The notes beneath the pieces were generated by a model that was given only the letters and a program-made list of their open reading frames with translations, was not told where the DNA came from and did no database searches. The translations under genes and the position numbers were made by a program. Shown here piece after piece: positions 37,101-49,548 of a DNA stretch of 64,000 bases. Each line of letters starts with the position of its first letter. Within the stretch, counting starts at the first letter, position 1. The DNA comes from Salvia splendens (Eukaryota; Streptophyta; Magnoliopsida; Lamiales; Lamiaceae): NCBI RefSeq assembly GCF_004379255.2, contig NC_056040.1:5250257-5314256 (forward strand), read 5' to 3'.

Positions 37101-37439
37101 TGTGATACATGCTTCATCTCTCTTTTCAAAGATCCCATGATCTCGATTATGGATTTTTTGTTTTTTAAGTTCTCAAATCTGTATAGATATGGGAAAAAAT
37201 CCAATTGTTTTTTAATGAAGTCGGCGTTGCAGAGTTGATCACAAAGTAAGTCTTCCTTAGGTGATTTCATAATTGATGTGATGAATTTTTTAACAATCTC
37301 ATGCACACGCACATGGTTGACAAAGAACTCTGGCATTTTACTGGTCGAGGGGGTCAGGAACATTGGTGGTAAATATCTTACCAACCAAGACAAGAGCTCG
37401 AAAATGTAGCAGACACTACGACCATGGCGATCATCACAC
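34137..37439 (-). pseudogene. Processed retrocopy of exportin-7 (RanBP16-type) mRNA, 5'-truncated and decayed
   Basis: Conceptual pieces on the minus strand follow the order of the C-terminal half of exportin-7: 37441-36990 (WLVRYLPPMF, DFFPYLYRFE, KLAWIVHIVA), 36078-35653 (SYVGDYTQTN, LRLFLELAWGYTTGNLLL), about 35650-35535 (EFYYIIGQSI), 35531-35300 (LIGLMRDLRGIAM, EVIAQVLKFV, LILNKT) and 35271-34462 (ILKTLFEIVLFEDGG, FRHTILVI). Frames change several times and stops occur, so it cannot encode the protein. The pieces are contiguous with no introns, unlike the multi-exon parent gene. About 325 bp of 3' UTR follow, then an A-rich tail (34137-34160, T-rich on the plus strand). With identical 18-bp flanking repeats this fits LINE-mediated retroposition. 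Exportin-7 is a karyopherin-beta nuclear transport receptor; this copy is a relic. Confidence 0.88.
36097..36983. mobile_element. hAT-like element inserted in the exportin-7 retrocopy, 887 bp
   Basis: TAGGGATGG and CCACCCCT are the termini; the flanks gATTCAAC (36089-36096) and aATTCAAC (36984-36991) match in 7 of 8 bases. The interior is packed with 'cggtat/ataccg' words. It splits the retrocopy exactly between the sequences for SSVE and VESQ, a tract that is continuous in exportin-7, which confirms the insertion. The centre (about 36375-36655) differs in composition and may be a further insertion without clear ends. Confidence 0.85.
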
Positions 37440-37457
37440 AAGAGTGAACTTTAATTT
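37440..37457. repeat. Right 18-bp target-site duplication of the retrocopy
   Basis: Exact copy of 34119-34136. On the minus strand it directly precedes the truncated 5' end of the exportin-7 copy. Confidence 0.85.
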
Positions 37458-37580
37458 TAGTTCATGAAAATTGCATAAAATATTGTCATAAGCCTCTAAA
37501 TTAAAAAATTGATACTCACTTAAGATTCTTAATTTTCATTTTTTGCACTGCTTTCTTTTTCTCTTATGCCTTTTCTATTA

Positions 37581-37670
37581 CTACTTCCATCTTATTCGTC
37601 AAAATGTCCACATTTCTTTTTAGTTTCTCACACTAAAATACTCTCTACCTCTTCATTTCTCTCATTTTCC
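37581..37670. mobile_element. 5' fragment of a Stowaway-type MITE
   Basis: 'ctacttccatcttattcgtc' and a following 'atgtccacatttctttttag' match the left part of plant Stowaways. No right end is found. Confidence 0.45.
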
Positions 37671-37701
37671 TCTACATCTTCGTCTCTCTCATTGTGCAAA
37701 A

Positions 37702-37881
37702 ATGTCCAGTGAAGGAAGTTAAGGAGGCCAACCACCACCAAACTACCAAATTCCAGAAGCCATTGCCCGTCTCCCCTTCACCGCGGCCGAAATGGAGGAA
37801 TTGTTCAAATTGAGAGTTGCTAAGTTGGAGGATCCGATCGGAAGGGATGCTGCACACACACACTCGCAGACCGACATGCAA
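37702..37881 (+). pseudogene. Exon-like fragment with a premature stop
   Basis: From ATG at 37702 one frame of 60 codons runs to a good donor (caa|gtgagc at 37882), interrupted by TAA at codon 7 (37720-37722). The rest reads like protein: IPEAIARLPFTAAEMEELF, then LRVAKLEDPIGRDAA. GC content exceeds that of the flanks. No family is recognised and no partner exon is seen. It may be a captured or dead first exon. Confidence 0.35.
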
Positions 37882-38891
37882 GTGAGCTTCTTTTTTTTAA
37901 ATAAATATTTATTTTATAAAAATCGAGAAACTAATTTTTAAATTCAAAATAAACCACATTACTCAAATTTATCTGTTATCTGATAGATTTCTACCCAATT
38001 TTTTATATTTTCATATTTTGTCCTTTAAACCTTTTATACTCATCTACTCCATAAAGAAGTTGAGCATCTAGTTTATTTAATGATGTAATTTGTCCTTTTT
38101 AGGGTTTTAATTATGTAATCTTTGATTTTATCAGGATTTTAATAATGCAATTTTTAAGAATTACGTATTTCAATTAATTTTATATTTAAGCTAAATTTAT
38201 ATTTTAGATAGAATCATAGTAATAAAGAAATTGAAAATAAGAACTCATAATAAGTAGTAACTGAATGAATGACTGATTGTACATGTTGTTTCTAAAGTAA
38301 TATAGTGAATAAATGGTTTAATTTATGAAATTGTATCTGTCTTTAGTGTTCAATAGTTAAAGAGAATGCTCAAGAGAATAGATAATGTAATTATCAACAC
38401 CTAAATGCTCCATCCTTTTTAATACATTCATTTCTTTGTTTGGCGTGACTTTTGCAATCACCCTTTTATTTGCAATTACTATCATTTTCAGTATCTTAGA
38501 CACAGACATCCATTTCTGAATCCCGTGAAATTAGTTTTTCTATTTTTATCTATAGCTCAAGGCCTCAAGCCATTTCTCATTCCTTAAATTAAGTTAAAAA
38601 ATATTAAAAAAATTGAATAAAAAATAGTTGAAAAACAAAGCAAAATGCGCGTGGTCGATCAGTCACCAAATGGCATTGGTATCCCGTCTTATCCTCCGAC
38701 TCCTCTCTTGTCTTCTCTCTTCTCACTGTCACACACTACTGTGAATCCAGAGACCAGCCGTTTTCACCAGCACAGCTTTGTCAGCTCCCCAACCAAAATC
38801 CCTCCCCTCATTTTCAATTTTTTTCTAATTTCCCTGCCGATTATGCCTTTTTTTATCTCCTCATCATTCTTAATCACGCCAGCAACCCTTC

Positions 38892-38897
38892 TATAAA
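38892..38897 (+). promoter_or_regulatory. Candidate TATA box of the TRM-like gene
   Basis: TATAAA lies 439 bp before the start codon at 39331, followed by a pyrimidine-rich leader of the kind seen in plant 5' UTRs. There is no transcript support. Confidence 0.35.
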
Positions 38898-39330
38898 CAT
38901 ACCATATTATATCTAGTATGCTTATGCACGCCCCCGCTGTCCTTCCCTCTTTCTCGCTCTCTGCACATCTGCTGTCAGTTTCAGACCCCTCTTTCCACAG
39001 TTTCTGTTTCTTCATATGAATTTGCTGAGTCCCTCTTCATCATGTGAAGTTTTTTTGGCATTTCTTTCTTTATTAGTGGGGCTTTCCTTGTCAAAGCAAA
39101 GCACCTCATGCTTTCCACATGGCGTTGTTGCCACTTCGTTTCGTATTTACCGACATTTGGCTATTTGCCTTATGCCATTATCTTTGTGACTCATGGGATT
39201 TCTTTTGATTTGGTAAAGATTTAATTTTTTTTGGAAGGAAATTTGATTGGGGTTTGTTTTGAGAGGTGGGTTGGTTCTGTCTAGGGCTTTATTTCCCCAA
39301 TTTCTTGGTTTTTGATGTTTTTTGGGAGGA

Positions 39331-42300
39331 ATGAATGATACAGCGGCGTGTTTGGCTATTGTGGAGAAGAAGCCGCAGAGGCCTGGTGGATGCGTTGGTA
39401 TCTTCTTTCAACTTTTTGATTGGAATCGTAGATTCGCAAAAAAGAAGCTTTTTTCCAAGAAATTATTGCCCCCAGGTAATATTATCTGTTAAAAGTTACA
39501 TACTGTTTAGAGTATTTAACTTGGTAATTTTGGACTTGATTTTTGTATCTGTTTTTGCTGATTTTATAATATATAGTTCGATTCAAACAAGCTTCGAAGA
39601 AATTTGCTGGGGATGAGAAGCAGCCGAAGCTTCGTTTGGTTTGTGTAGTTAGTTAATGATGTTTTTTCTTGTGGTTCTTGTTTACTGGTGTGTGGATGGA
39701 GATTTAAATTGATGCACTTACTGTTGTAATTGTGTGAATGGAACATAGATTGCTGATGAGAACAATGGGGGATTCCCAACAGCAAAGATGTCGAATGGGG
39801 CTGCCATTGTTGATAATGAACAAAACCATGAAATGCATGTTCCTGGACTTGTTGCCAGGCTCATGGGGTTGGAATCTATGCCAGCATTGCAGAGAGATAA
39901 GTCGAAGACAAAGGCTCCTCCTGCATCTGGTGTTGTTTCACGAGAATTGGTCGATAAAAGGGAAGATTTGAAAGTGGAGAAAGTTGGGATTAAGCATGAA
40001 GTAAGGCCTCAGAAACTTCAAAAGACAAGTGTAAGTGAGAGACAACCAATAGCCAGATTTGGGGCAGAGAAACTGCCATTCAAGAATGTGTTATCCAAGT
40101 CAAAAAAGCATCATCCGAAGTTTCCTCCGCAAGTGAAAACTCCCAAAAATCTTCCAAGGAAAAGGCCATCTAAACTGATTGGTGCAGCCACTAGAATTTT
40201 GGAACCTGGTTTGCAGTCAAGTAGATCTAAATGTGTTCTCACTTATTCTAATGCCTCGCGACACACTCCACAGGATACCGACGTGGATGGATCCTTGTCA
40301 ACCCGTTTGGAAGGTTCTTATGGTTTTGGAAGTGTTGATGCAGAGGGGGAATCGTCTTGCAAAAATTGTGGCTATTTGCTGGATAATTTGAATGGTAAAT
40401 CTACCATCACTGAGTTTGCTTCACCCTTCTCGAATAATGTAAGATCTTGTTGTCAAGTATCTGAACAAATTAAGCCTGTTAATGTTGCATTTTATCATCA
40501 GTTGGAAGAAGAGTGTCGTGATGGTTACCCTGTGGCTGCAGCTCTGGTTATTGGAGATGTTCAAAGTCATTGCAAGCTCGCGTCATATAGGAGTCCTTTC
40601 TGTGCCGGGCATATTCAGCAGCATTTGGCTGGCCAGCATTGCAAGGCTCCAAGAGGTGTGCCTTTACCTCTTAGTCCTAACCAGAAGTCATATAGGCAAA
40701 GTCAGATGTTACGAGCGAGGGAAACAGTTCCTCTAAGGCCAAATGTGGTTACGTTGAGGAGTAGCCAGGCATCAACAACTGTTATGAATGGGACAAAGAA
40801 TCCTGTTTCAGAAAATCAAAGCTTAGGCTGTAGTCCCAGGTCTCCGGTGCCTTCCCGGATTGAGAATGGTAGATTTGAAATGGAGAAGAGAATCCCCAAT
40901 AGGATGAATGACTCGGTACCTACTGGGAGAAAGAGGAGGCCGAACAATCTCTCTCGAGATGGTGAATATTCTGGTTGCTCAAGCTATACAGTTAACAAAC
41001 CGATTACAAGCTCTCACTTGGTTGACCATGAATGTGGCCAAGTAGGATTGCTGCATCGACAAGACAGAAAATTTACCAGTATCACAGGGAACAACAATGT
41101 GGTTTCCTTCACATTTAATTCATCAGTGAAGCAGAAGGTTGGAATTCATGAAGTTGGTGAGACGCTGGTTAGGAGTGGTGATGGTAGAGAGAAACCAGAA
41201 ATAGGAGAATGTGTTAGAAAGACGGTGTTTGAGAAATCCCGGCCTATAAGCGGAGATGCACTTGGTGCGCTTCTGGAACAAAAGTTGAAGGAATTGAATT
41301 GCCAAGGAGAGGATACAGGCAATGCACCTAAAAAAACCACTGCTACGATACTACAAGAGCTAATAACGGCCTTGACTTCGGAGGTTCCATTTCAGCAGGA
41401 TAATTTACCAACTATATCTGATAAGAGAAATGGTTGGAGTGGTCAAAGCCATTTGTCTAACGCAAGATCTTCAAACGTTTCATCACATGTAAGCCAAAAA
41501 TATTCTATTATGTAGCAACTATATATATTAGGCTATTGCATCACATTATCTTGAATGTAACTTTGAATGCAGTCTTTTTGTTAGAAAACACAATTTAACT
41601 TCATGAAACCTATTAACCTGGCCTAAATTAAAATGCTTTGTTGATGTCCATCATGTCGTAATCGATCTCCATATCTATTATAGGATCTGTTTTGTTTGCT
41701 ATATGTAGTCTTTACTTGTCTGAAAAATTTAGTGCTCACCCTGTGCCATGTCTTACTACCTGTCCGTTTACTTGGCTAAACTGTGACTCTATGTTAAAGG
41801 GAGTGTTTGAGAGATTGTGAGTTGAATACTATGTATGCAGACTCAGTTGGATACATTTTTTTGCTGAAACTGTTACTTTTAGAATTTTTAGCCTCTGAGT
41901 ATAACCATAGAATGGTTCTGATTTGTTGAGTTGCATTCAGTTGATTTTGATGAAATATTGAAGAGTCATCTCATGATTATATTTGTTATACCTTCATTCA
42001 GGGCAACACCGTGGATGTGAACCCGTCTTCTGACCAACTTCTCGACACTGAGTACCTAAGCCCAGAATCTGTTCTTGAAACTTGCTTTTCTACTGAGAGT
42101 TTACCTTCCAGCAGTGCAGATGATGGTCTAGGTAACCTTTTGGGCTTCAAGACCATGTTTTTTATGCTTGACTTTTGAAGTCATGAGTTTGTGTTTGCGA
42201 CTGCCTATCTAACCTCAACTTGTGTCTGCAGGGTCGCCTAACCCTGATGCATTGGACACAGTTGGGAATTCAAAAAAGATGGTCGTTGATATTTACAACA

Positions 42301-42851
42301 ATGTTTCTGATATCTTATCTACTTTTGGGTTGAAAGGAAAAGGGGTCGACCAAGTAAGGGAGGTGCTTTTGAATGCTGAGCTGGTATTCCATCGGGCGCT
42401 ACTTTCATGTTCAGCAGTAGGAAAAGGCTCTCCGATCAAGCATTTGCTTCTCGATGAACTGGACATGCTCGCCAGCCTTCTATGGATGAACTTCGGTTCC
42501 TCCCTCGGGGTCGAGGATGGCAAGGAGGTGAATCAACTCAAAACATTCGTTCTGCATTCTACCATCGAGTATCTGGGCTTAAGGTTTCAAGAATTTCAAT
42601 CCAATGTGTCGAGGAAACTGCCTCTTCGCATGAACAACCGCATGCTGATCCTGGAGATTGTGGAAGTTGTTAGGAGGTGGGAGGAGCTGTCGAGGCTGGG
42701 CGTTGATGAGTTGATCGAGAGAGAGATGAGCCGTTCCTTGGAGGAGTGGACGCAGTGCGAGAGTGAGGCTTTTGAGAGCGGCGTTGAGATCAGCAGACAT
42801 TTGGTGCAGACTTTAGTAGATGAAATTGTGATGGATCTTTGCAAATGGTAG
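39331..42851 (+). CDS. TRM/LONGIFOLIA-like protein with DUF3741 and DUF4378 (5 exons, 898 aa)
   Basis: Exons are 39331-39475, 39577-39638, 39749-41488, 42002-42131 and 42232-42851. All introns are GT-AG, the phases close, and 2697 nt encode 898 residues. The N-terminus (MNDTAACLAIVEKKPQRPGG, then FFQLFDWNRRFAKKKLFSKK) is the conserved start of the TRM6/7/8-type group. The DUF3741 motif VARLMGLE lies at 104-111. A long Ser/Lys-rich disordered middle covers about 115-690, and DUF4378 fills about 715-895, ending in QTLVDEIVMDLCKW. TON1-recruiting-motif proteins bind microtubule arrays and TON1/PP2A complexes to set division planes and cell shape; here that is inferred from homology. The first ATG (gaggaatgaatg) matches the family start. 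It converges with the gene at 43189. Confidence 0.92.
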
Positions 42852-43188
42852 AAAGTAGATGAAATTATGTTGTTGTGCAATTGTGAAGGACTGACTCCAA
42901 CAGTTAAACCTAACTAACCATTGTACAAACAAACTGATGTGCATTAATTTTACATTGTTGAATGTATCTTTTGACTGACTCATCATTCGCAACCTTCAAA
43001 TGAGAATTCTCACAAAAAAGTGAACTTTAAATTTGTAAACATCATTCTTCAACAAAAGCTTGGTTTCTATACAAACTTGAAATTACACACTCTCAATCAA
43101 TGGGAATCCAAAACTAAAGAATAAAAAATGAAGATGTAAAATACCCAATTCGAATAATATAATATGGTGAATGCAAATTTCCCCCAAA

Positions 43189-43821
43189 TCAAAACTGCCT
43201 ATGCCCTAAAACAGATCTAGCAACGCCTCTATTGCTTCTCCCTCCACCACTGATGATGGCATTTCCGGCTAGCCCCTCCTTCAATTCGGCCATGCTTGCA
43301 TAGCTCTTTCTAGCCATCAATCCGCCGCTCCTCTTCTCGGCGGAATTCGCCGACTTGCTCCCTCCTCCGACCTTCCCATAAACGCTCCCGCTCTTCATAA
43401 ATCCAGCCGGCGGCGTCAGAGACCGCTCCGCCACAGGGGGCAGCGGAGCAGCCGGCTTCCTGTTTTCCTTCCGCAGAGTCGCCGAGAAATCAGGGACGGA
43501 TTGTGCCAGAGCAGACGGCGGCTTCGGCCTCCTCGGCGGGGTGGAGAAATTCGATCTGAATTTCATCTGCTTTTTGGGCGGGGTGAGAACCGATTGGCTT
43601 TGAACATTATCCTCTGGCCGATTGATGGAGTTTTTCATCCTCAGCTTCCTCTCTCTGAGATCGGAGTACTCTTTGAACCTGGGGCCTCGCTCCATGACGA
43701 AGCTCTCGGTTGTGAGTTGCAGAAGCTGTGGGCTTCCGGAATCGGAGAACTGAGAGAGGAGGAGGGAGCGGGGGTCGAGCGCGGCGAGATGCGGTTGCCG
43801 AGATTCGATTATCTCAGCCAT
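43189..43821 (-). CDS. Plant-specific protein of unknown function (210 aa, single exon)
   Basis: An intact GC-rich frame from ATG at 43821 (gtcaatggctgag context) to a stop at 43189. Near the N-terminus are ALDPRSLLLSQFS and a FVMERGPRFKEYSDLRERKL stretch. Residues 80-150 are rich in Pro/Lys (TPPKK, TPPRRPKPPSAL, LTPPAGFMKSGSVYGKV). The C-terminus is Gly/Ser-rich and ends GVARSVLGHRQF. It has no signal peptide or membrane helix and is predicted to be mostly disordered and basic. I do not recognise a named family. Codon composition on a single strand and the conserved-looking motifs support a real gene. Its stop lies 337 bp from that of the TRM-like gene. Confidence 0.8.
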   Translation of the reverse strand: MAEIIESRQPHLAALDPRSLLLSQFSDSGSPQLLQLTTESFVMERGPRFKEYSDLRERKLRMKNSINRPEDNVQSQSVLTPPKKQMKFRSNFSTPPRRPKPPSALAQSVPDFSATLRKENRKPAAPLPPVAERSLTPPAGFMKSGSVYGKVGGGSKSANSAEKRSGGLMARKSYASMAELKEGLAGNAIISGGGRSNRGVARSVLGHRQF

Positions 43822-46800
43822 TGACGTGATTTGTTGAAGGTTTTCGAGAATCGAGATGAAGCTTTTTTTGATGATTTGATAAAGCCTGTTGATTTTAAAA
43901 GATTTTGTGTTCTAAATTGCAACGGTCTAATTATAAAGAAGGGTAGAAAGGGAAGCGGTGATCACAGAGTTACTCTAACGTTCTTATTGATGTGGGGCCT
44001 TTCATAATTGTAAACGGAGTTGTTTAATTAAAGTAAGTTTAATTACTTACGATTGCATTTGTGTTAATACAGATATTTATTTCCTTGTGTAGTAATACCT
44101 TGTATCAAATGGACAAATGCAATCTATTCTTTTTTATTATTATTATTAAAAATAAGTCTATTACTTTTTGAATTTTTTTTATGACTCTGCCAAAATATTC
44201 ATTTATCTTAAACAAATCTTAATAGCGGATATCAAAATAATATATACACTACTTAATTATATAAACTTTTATCAATATGTTCTTTTATTAGTTTATACTC
44301 TTAATAATTTAAAACCTAAGCATGTGAAAATCATAATTCATTTGACTACCATTCTCTGATTGGATTTAATATTTATTTCTTTTATTATTAACCTCTTGCT
44401 AAGTAAAATGGTTGCTTAATGTTAAAGCTATTAGTCATCTCTAACCATTTATACCAGGATGAAACACATTTTTGATTATATGTTACATCAAAAAGTAATT
44501 TTACTTTAATTATTTACACTAAATGCAAAATTCAAAAGAATATCCTAAATTCACCTACTTTTTATCTTATAAATTCAAAAAGTATCTGTAGTACACAGTT
44601 ATATTTGGTGTTGTCTCATAAAAAAAACCTAAAAATGGGTTTAGATTTGTACTAGTATAATTAGAGAAATTTATTATACCAAAAATGAGATTTGATGTAT
44701 AGTTGAAGATGTATGAGCAATGCCTATAATTATGATTTTACTTTTTACCATCATCTATTTTTATGATTATCATCATTAGCACTATTTAGTTGCTTCGCCT
44801 CTTAAAACATTGTTAATTTTGTTATTTTAGTTGATCCAAAATTGGTAAGTATCTGGCCACTACTCCTTATATTTTACCATCGTGATGTTAATTTAATTTT
44901 TTTTTAAATCAAACATTATTCACACATTTTGTCCACGTTATTCATGATGATAACCCAATAATTATGCAAGTCTCATTTATAACTCACCTACACACTTATT
45001 TGACATTTATTAATATTTGTGACAAAAAGAAATAAATAAATGTTTTAAGACAAAGATACTAGTAAACTGACATCATTCAGCAAGAGTATGCAACATTAAA
45101 AATGACATTAGATATTGTGAAATGTTAGATAAATATTTAATTTGTGGGGAAAGTATCTCATCAAAGGTGAATAATGAGTTGAAAATTTATAATGGTGGAT
45201 TGTGGACCATTAGTTGTTTCTTTGTAAATAAGGAGTATTGCGATTACAAGAATTATGTTCAAAAATAAAAATATGCGAGTCTTTATGAATATCGAATAGG
45301 AGTATAGGATCAAAAATGTAAATGTACAAGCGATCTAATATTTGTGTGTGTTAATTGTTATTTGATATTGTGAAAGTAAATGAATAATACTCCGTAAACT
45401 GGTAATTTTATATCCAAGCTACTTTAAAAATAATTAGTCAAAGATTGGTCGCTTAATTATACTTTATATCCCATAAGCACATATAATTTTAACTTTTCCG
45501 ATATGGTATTTGTGTGTGTTAATTGTTATTTGAAATAGGGTCCAACAAAAGTTTATTGGATTCTAATTTTATGGTCAATCCTCGCATTGCGATAAAGAAA
45601 GAAGCTTTACTTCACTCTGATTTTTAAAGTTGTGTGGGTTTGGATTTGAAAATTGCCAATCAAAATAGATACATGGGGCAGCCTCTAATGATTTTGCAAG
45701 GAATGATCAATAAATTAGTTGTTTAAATTTGATCCTCCAATTTTCCATGTACATTTTTATAATTGTGCTATTAAATTTAAACTAAATGTCATGATATTAT
45801 TATTCCCTAAAAACTAAAAATTTACAGTATGAATTGTTATGATTCAATCGAATTACATACTTGTTGAATGAAAGAAATGCAACATGTCATAAAAAGTTAT
45901 ACTACAAACTTAGATGAACTAAAAAAATCAACCCAACAATAAAAGTTAAAAATCAAGAAGATAGTAGTTAAATTGATTGGCTGCTAAAGTAAAAAAGGTG
46001 AGGGGTGTGGGATTAACATTTATCATAAAGTGCTAAAGTAAAAAGCAATTCTCCTATTGAATTCATAACTCACTTTGAATATGTTTTTATTAACACTTAA
46101 AGAAGACTAATTAGGACCAATTGTTCTAAATTGAACTTTGGTTGTGCTTGAATTTGATTAAAATATTGGAGAAAGTGATTCTTGAAGTAAAAGAGGTTAA
46201 GCTGAATTTCCATGGCACCTTATTTTCAGATCATTGATTGCCCTTTCATTTAATTTTAAATTTGGGATGCTTGACAAAAAGTATGCAGCTGGTAAAATTA
46301 GCTTATAAAAATAAGGGACTGGTTTTACGAGATTGATCATTGATGTGAGTTTAATTGCATACATTATGCATACAAATGGTGAGATCTCATCTCCTTCAAA
46401 GATTGCCGCCTTTGTCCAACTCTCTATTTCATATAAAAAATATAATTTCCCCTTGTGTTTAATTTGTGTACAAGACATTTCTATATTTGAGGAAATGGCC
46501 ATCTCCCAAACTCCCACAAGTCCAAAGAAATATAAGGACTGAGATTTGAACATTGATACCATGATTTATATCTTGTCCTCTTACATTACACTTAGACAAA
46601 ACATCTCCAAATCAAATCAAATCAAACTTGATGATACTAACTTGTATTTCTTCCCAAGATTGAATCTTTTCTATTCGACCACTGATCCTTCTAGTACAAG
46701 CCTCCTTGTCGCCTCGATACCTAGTTCCAACGCAGCATCTATCTATTCACCAACCATTTTAAACTTTCTAACTTAAAGAAGCCCTTAAATCCATTGTACG

Positions 46801-47457
46801 AGGCGGATTCAGTTAAGAAACTACCGACCTACGGGGAAATTCACGACCCCCATCTAAGTGCTCCATAGCGATCATCACCCTGTGAAACAAGAACCGTGAT
46901 CATTGTGTTAATGCCCTTTACAAAAGATCGTATGGTAAAAATCTCGGACGTGACTAGAGTAATTTAGTGATTTCCAGCATAAGTGTTTCGGTAGAGTGAT
47001 CAAACCAATTTCAAGCCACGCCAATCCAAAATTTAGATTAAAGATGTAGATGATCTTATCAACACAGGGAAGTTAGTAATAATCTTGAGGAAAAGCCCTG
47101 TTATTAGATAAGCAAACAATGAAGAGAAAAGAAAGTAGACAAAAGGTGAAATCAAAAAAAATATATCCTCGTACTAGACGTAACAAGAATCAGAATTCAG
47201 GTAACAAAAGTTTCCGGGTGGTGTTCTTATAAAGAATTATTTTAAGATTGGTATCACTGCAGTCCAAACATTTTGTATAAACCGTTGAGTTTGGTTATTC
47301 ATGCTTAAGAGCTCAGTTTGAGGTCATTTGCAAGCACGGAACTTCTAACAACCCAACCCTAGAAAGCTATACGACCAAATGATCGCAACAATTTAGCTAC
47401 TTAAGAGCTACAAAGATAGCCAAACTAGTAGTAGTAAGTTTATTCCTCTTTTATGTA
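43822..47457. other. 3.6 kb of AT-rich intergenic DNA
   Basis: The first 150 bp include the leader and promoter of the gene at 43189. An open frame on the minus strand at 46197-46562 (121 codons) has no family resemblance and I leave it uncalled. A less AT-rich patch at 46790-47060 could be transcribed but has no readable frame. Confidence 0.4.
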
Positions 47458-47658
47458 CTCCCTCCGTCCCATAGTAAATGTCACACTTGGGAGATGACAA
47501 GGGATTTTAGGAGATGTTATTTTGTGTGTTAAGTGGTGAGAGAAAATATAATTTTATAATTGATGTGAGAATGAACTTTTTCCAAAAGAGGAAATGTGAC
47601 ACCTTTTGTGGGACAAACTAAAAAGGAAAGTGTGACATCTACTATGGGACGGAGGGAG
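47458..47658. mobile_element. Stowaway MITE in the 3' UTR region of NFU, 201 bp
   Basis: CTCCCTCCGTCCCATAG at the left and 'atgggacggagggag' at the right, TA at 47456-47457 and 47659-47660. It ends 34 bp from the NFU stop codon, so it probably lies in the transcribed 3' UTR. Confidence 0.93.
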
Positions 47659-47692
47659 TATATATGTGTGGACTGTGGTGATAGAGTGTCAA

Positions 47693-49216
47693 TTACTCGT
47701 GTGGCGCTCCAGTTAGCGTTGCATCTTCTTCTTCATCAAATTCTTGTTCCACACCTTTGACCTCAGGGACGTAGTGCATTAGCATGTTCTCAATGCCAGA
47801 TTTCAGAGTGACGGATGAGCTAGGGCATCCGCTGCAGGCTCCTTGCATTCGCAGCTTAACTATTCCGGTGTCCAGATCAAACCCTACATACTCAATGTCA
47901 CCACCGTCGTCTTGTACTGCTGGCCGGATTCGAGTTTCTAAGAGCTCTTTGATCATGGCAACAGTTTCTGAATCATCTTCCTTGATGGCTGTGTCCATGG
48001 AGGGAGCAACAGCTGAATCCAATATCAACGGCTGTCCAGAAGAATAGAAATCCATGATTGCTGCAAAGACTTGAGGTTTGAGCAAATCCCATGAGATTTT
48101 ATCTGACTTTGTCACGGTCACGAAATCTGATCCAAAGAACACCCTGGTCACTCCTGCACAGTCAAGGATAAAATCGATTCCAATGAATCATTAACCCAAA
48201 ACTTATACTAGTATCTGAAGATGAGATGCTAGAAACTCTAATATAGAAAATGACATGATGGTAGCTCGGATACATGATTTCACAGACAACACACAAGACA
48301 TTCTCATGATATTTAGAAGAGCCAAGCTTAATATATATCACGCACATGCTCTTACAAGTTACAACCATGAACCAAATCTTCAGCGTATCATGTGTTTGCA
48401 ACTAATAAATTCTAATAAACACATAACTAACAGAAACTTGTGTACGTAAATCCTTCTTTCGTGAGTAGGAAGATAATGCCTACCATCAATTCCATACAGA
48501 CTCTTTGCCAGTGGCGAACTCATAGCAGAGTGTGCATTAGGAAAGTCGGCACTCCCTGTCTCCATAACTTGCTTCCCGGGATAAAACATCAGTGAGGCGG
48601 GATTAGGAGTTGACTGTGTCTGGATAAACATGCTCCTCCTCTGCTCTGTCATATCCCAAGTTTAGAACTGTTAGCAAAAACATTACCCAGCAGAAATCTG
48701 TTTCTACATCAAGTAGTTTTCATATGAAAAAACAACCACTTGCGCTCTCAGACAGTAGAAGGCCAACAGATAGTGCATACAAACCAATCTCATTATTCAC
48801 ACACAATTAAAGGAACAACAAATTTACGAAAACCAATTATTATCAGCGCTAAGCAAACACAAATATCTATTTAAACCCTCAAACAATAGGGATTTTCGGA
48901 AGCCTGATTTCATTGATTAATAAACATGAAACCAACCTAATTCGCCTAACAATTTATCAAAAATCCTGTCTTTCAGGCACATCAGCTATATTTAACAGGT
49001 GAACAGACCTTGAAACTGATTCCGCTGGGAGAAGCGTAATGAAGACTTCAGCATGTTCAAATCCGACAAATAACTCGAAGGAGACGAGAAGATGTTCCGG
49101 CGGAATGTGCCGGCCCCACAAGCCCCATTTCGAGGATTTAAGGGTTTCGATAGTAATCCGCCATTGCTACTGCTCAGAAGAATTGCTCGATTTATCAGTC
49201 TTCCCCAAATTTTCAT
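47693..49216 (-). CDS. NFU4: Mitochondrial NFU-type Fe-S cluster scaffold (NFU4/5-like, 3 exons, 276 aa)
   Basis: Exons on the minus strand are 49009-49216, 48484-48645 and 47693-48153. GT-AG introns, 831 nt, phases close. Residues 1-70 are a basic, Ser-rich presequence with few acidic residues ([13 protein letters not shown]...), consistent with mitochondrial import. The Nfu N-terminal domain runs from about 75 to 165 ([20 protein letters not shown]). The NifU-like C-terminal domain runs from about 190 to 262, with cluster ligands CSGC at 230-233. Such proteins carry a 4Fe-4S cluster to late targets such as lipoyl synthase; that role is from the family. The acidic tail [13 protein letters not shown] is typical. 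NFU4 versus NFU5 cannot be decided. A Stowaway sits just behind the stop. Confidence 0.93.
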
Positions 49217-49548
49217 TGTTAATCAAACGATTTCTGCCCCCTCTTTTCTCAGAATTTACGAGTTGTATCTGTTGGAAAGAAATCAATTAAGGAGGGAAAG
49301 ATTATTAGAAATCAATTACGGCTGTGCAGGCGGGGCAGCGCGGCGATTGAGGAAGTCGAGGCGGCGAGGCAGCTGGCGGGTGAGGCGACAGGAAGCTGGT
49401 GTTCAGCACGGGTCGAGGTGCCTGAGGCGGTAGGGGAAGAAGATTCGTAAGCACAGCAGCGAGGCAGCGGTAGCGGCAGATGTGGAGGCGTCGTCGGTTT
49501 AGTGTATATCTAGAATTTTATTTTGGGCTTTTAGTATTTTAAATTATA

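Noticed and set aside
39335..39616. Alternative frame at the start of the TRM-like gene
   Set aside because: The frame beginning at 39331 gives the conserved family N-terminus and splices in phase; this one reads through the intron.
46197..46562. 121-codon open frame on the minus strand
   Set aside because: No family resemblance, no splice partners and an ordinary AT-rich context; such a length can occur by chance in several kb of intergenic DNA.
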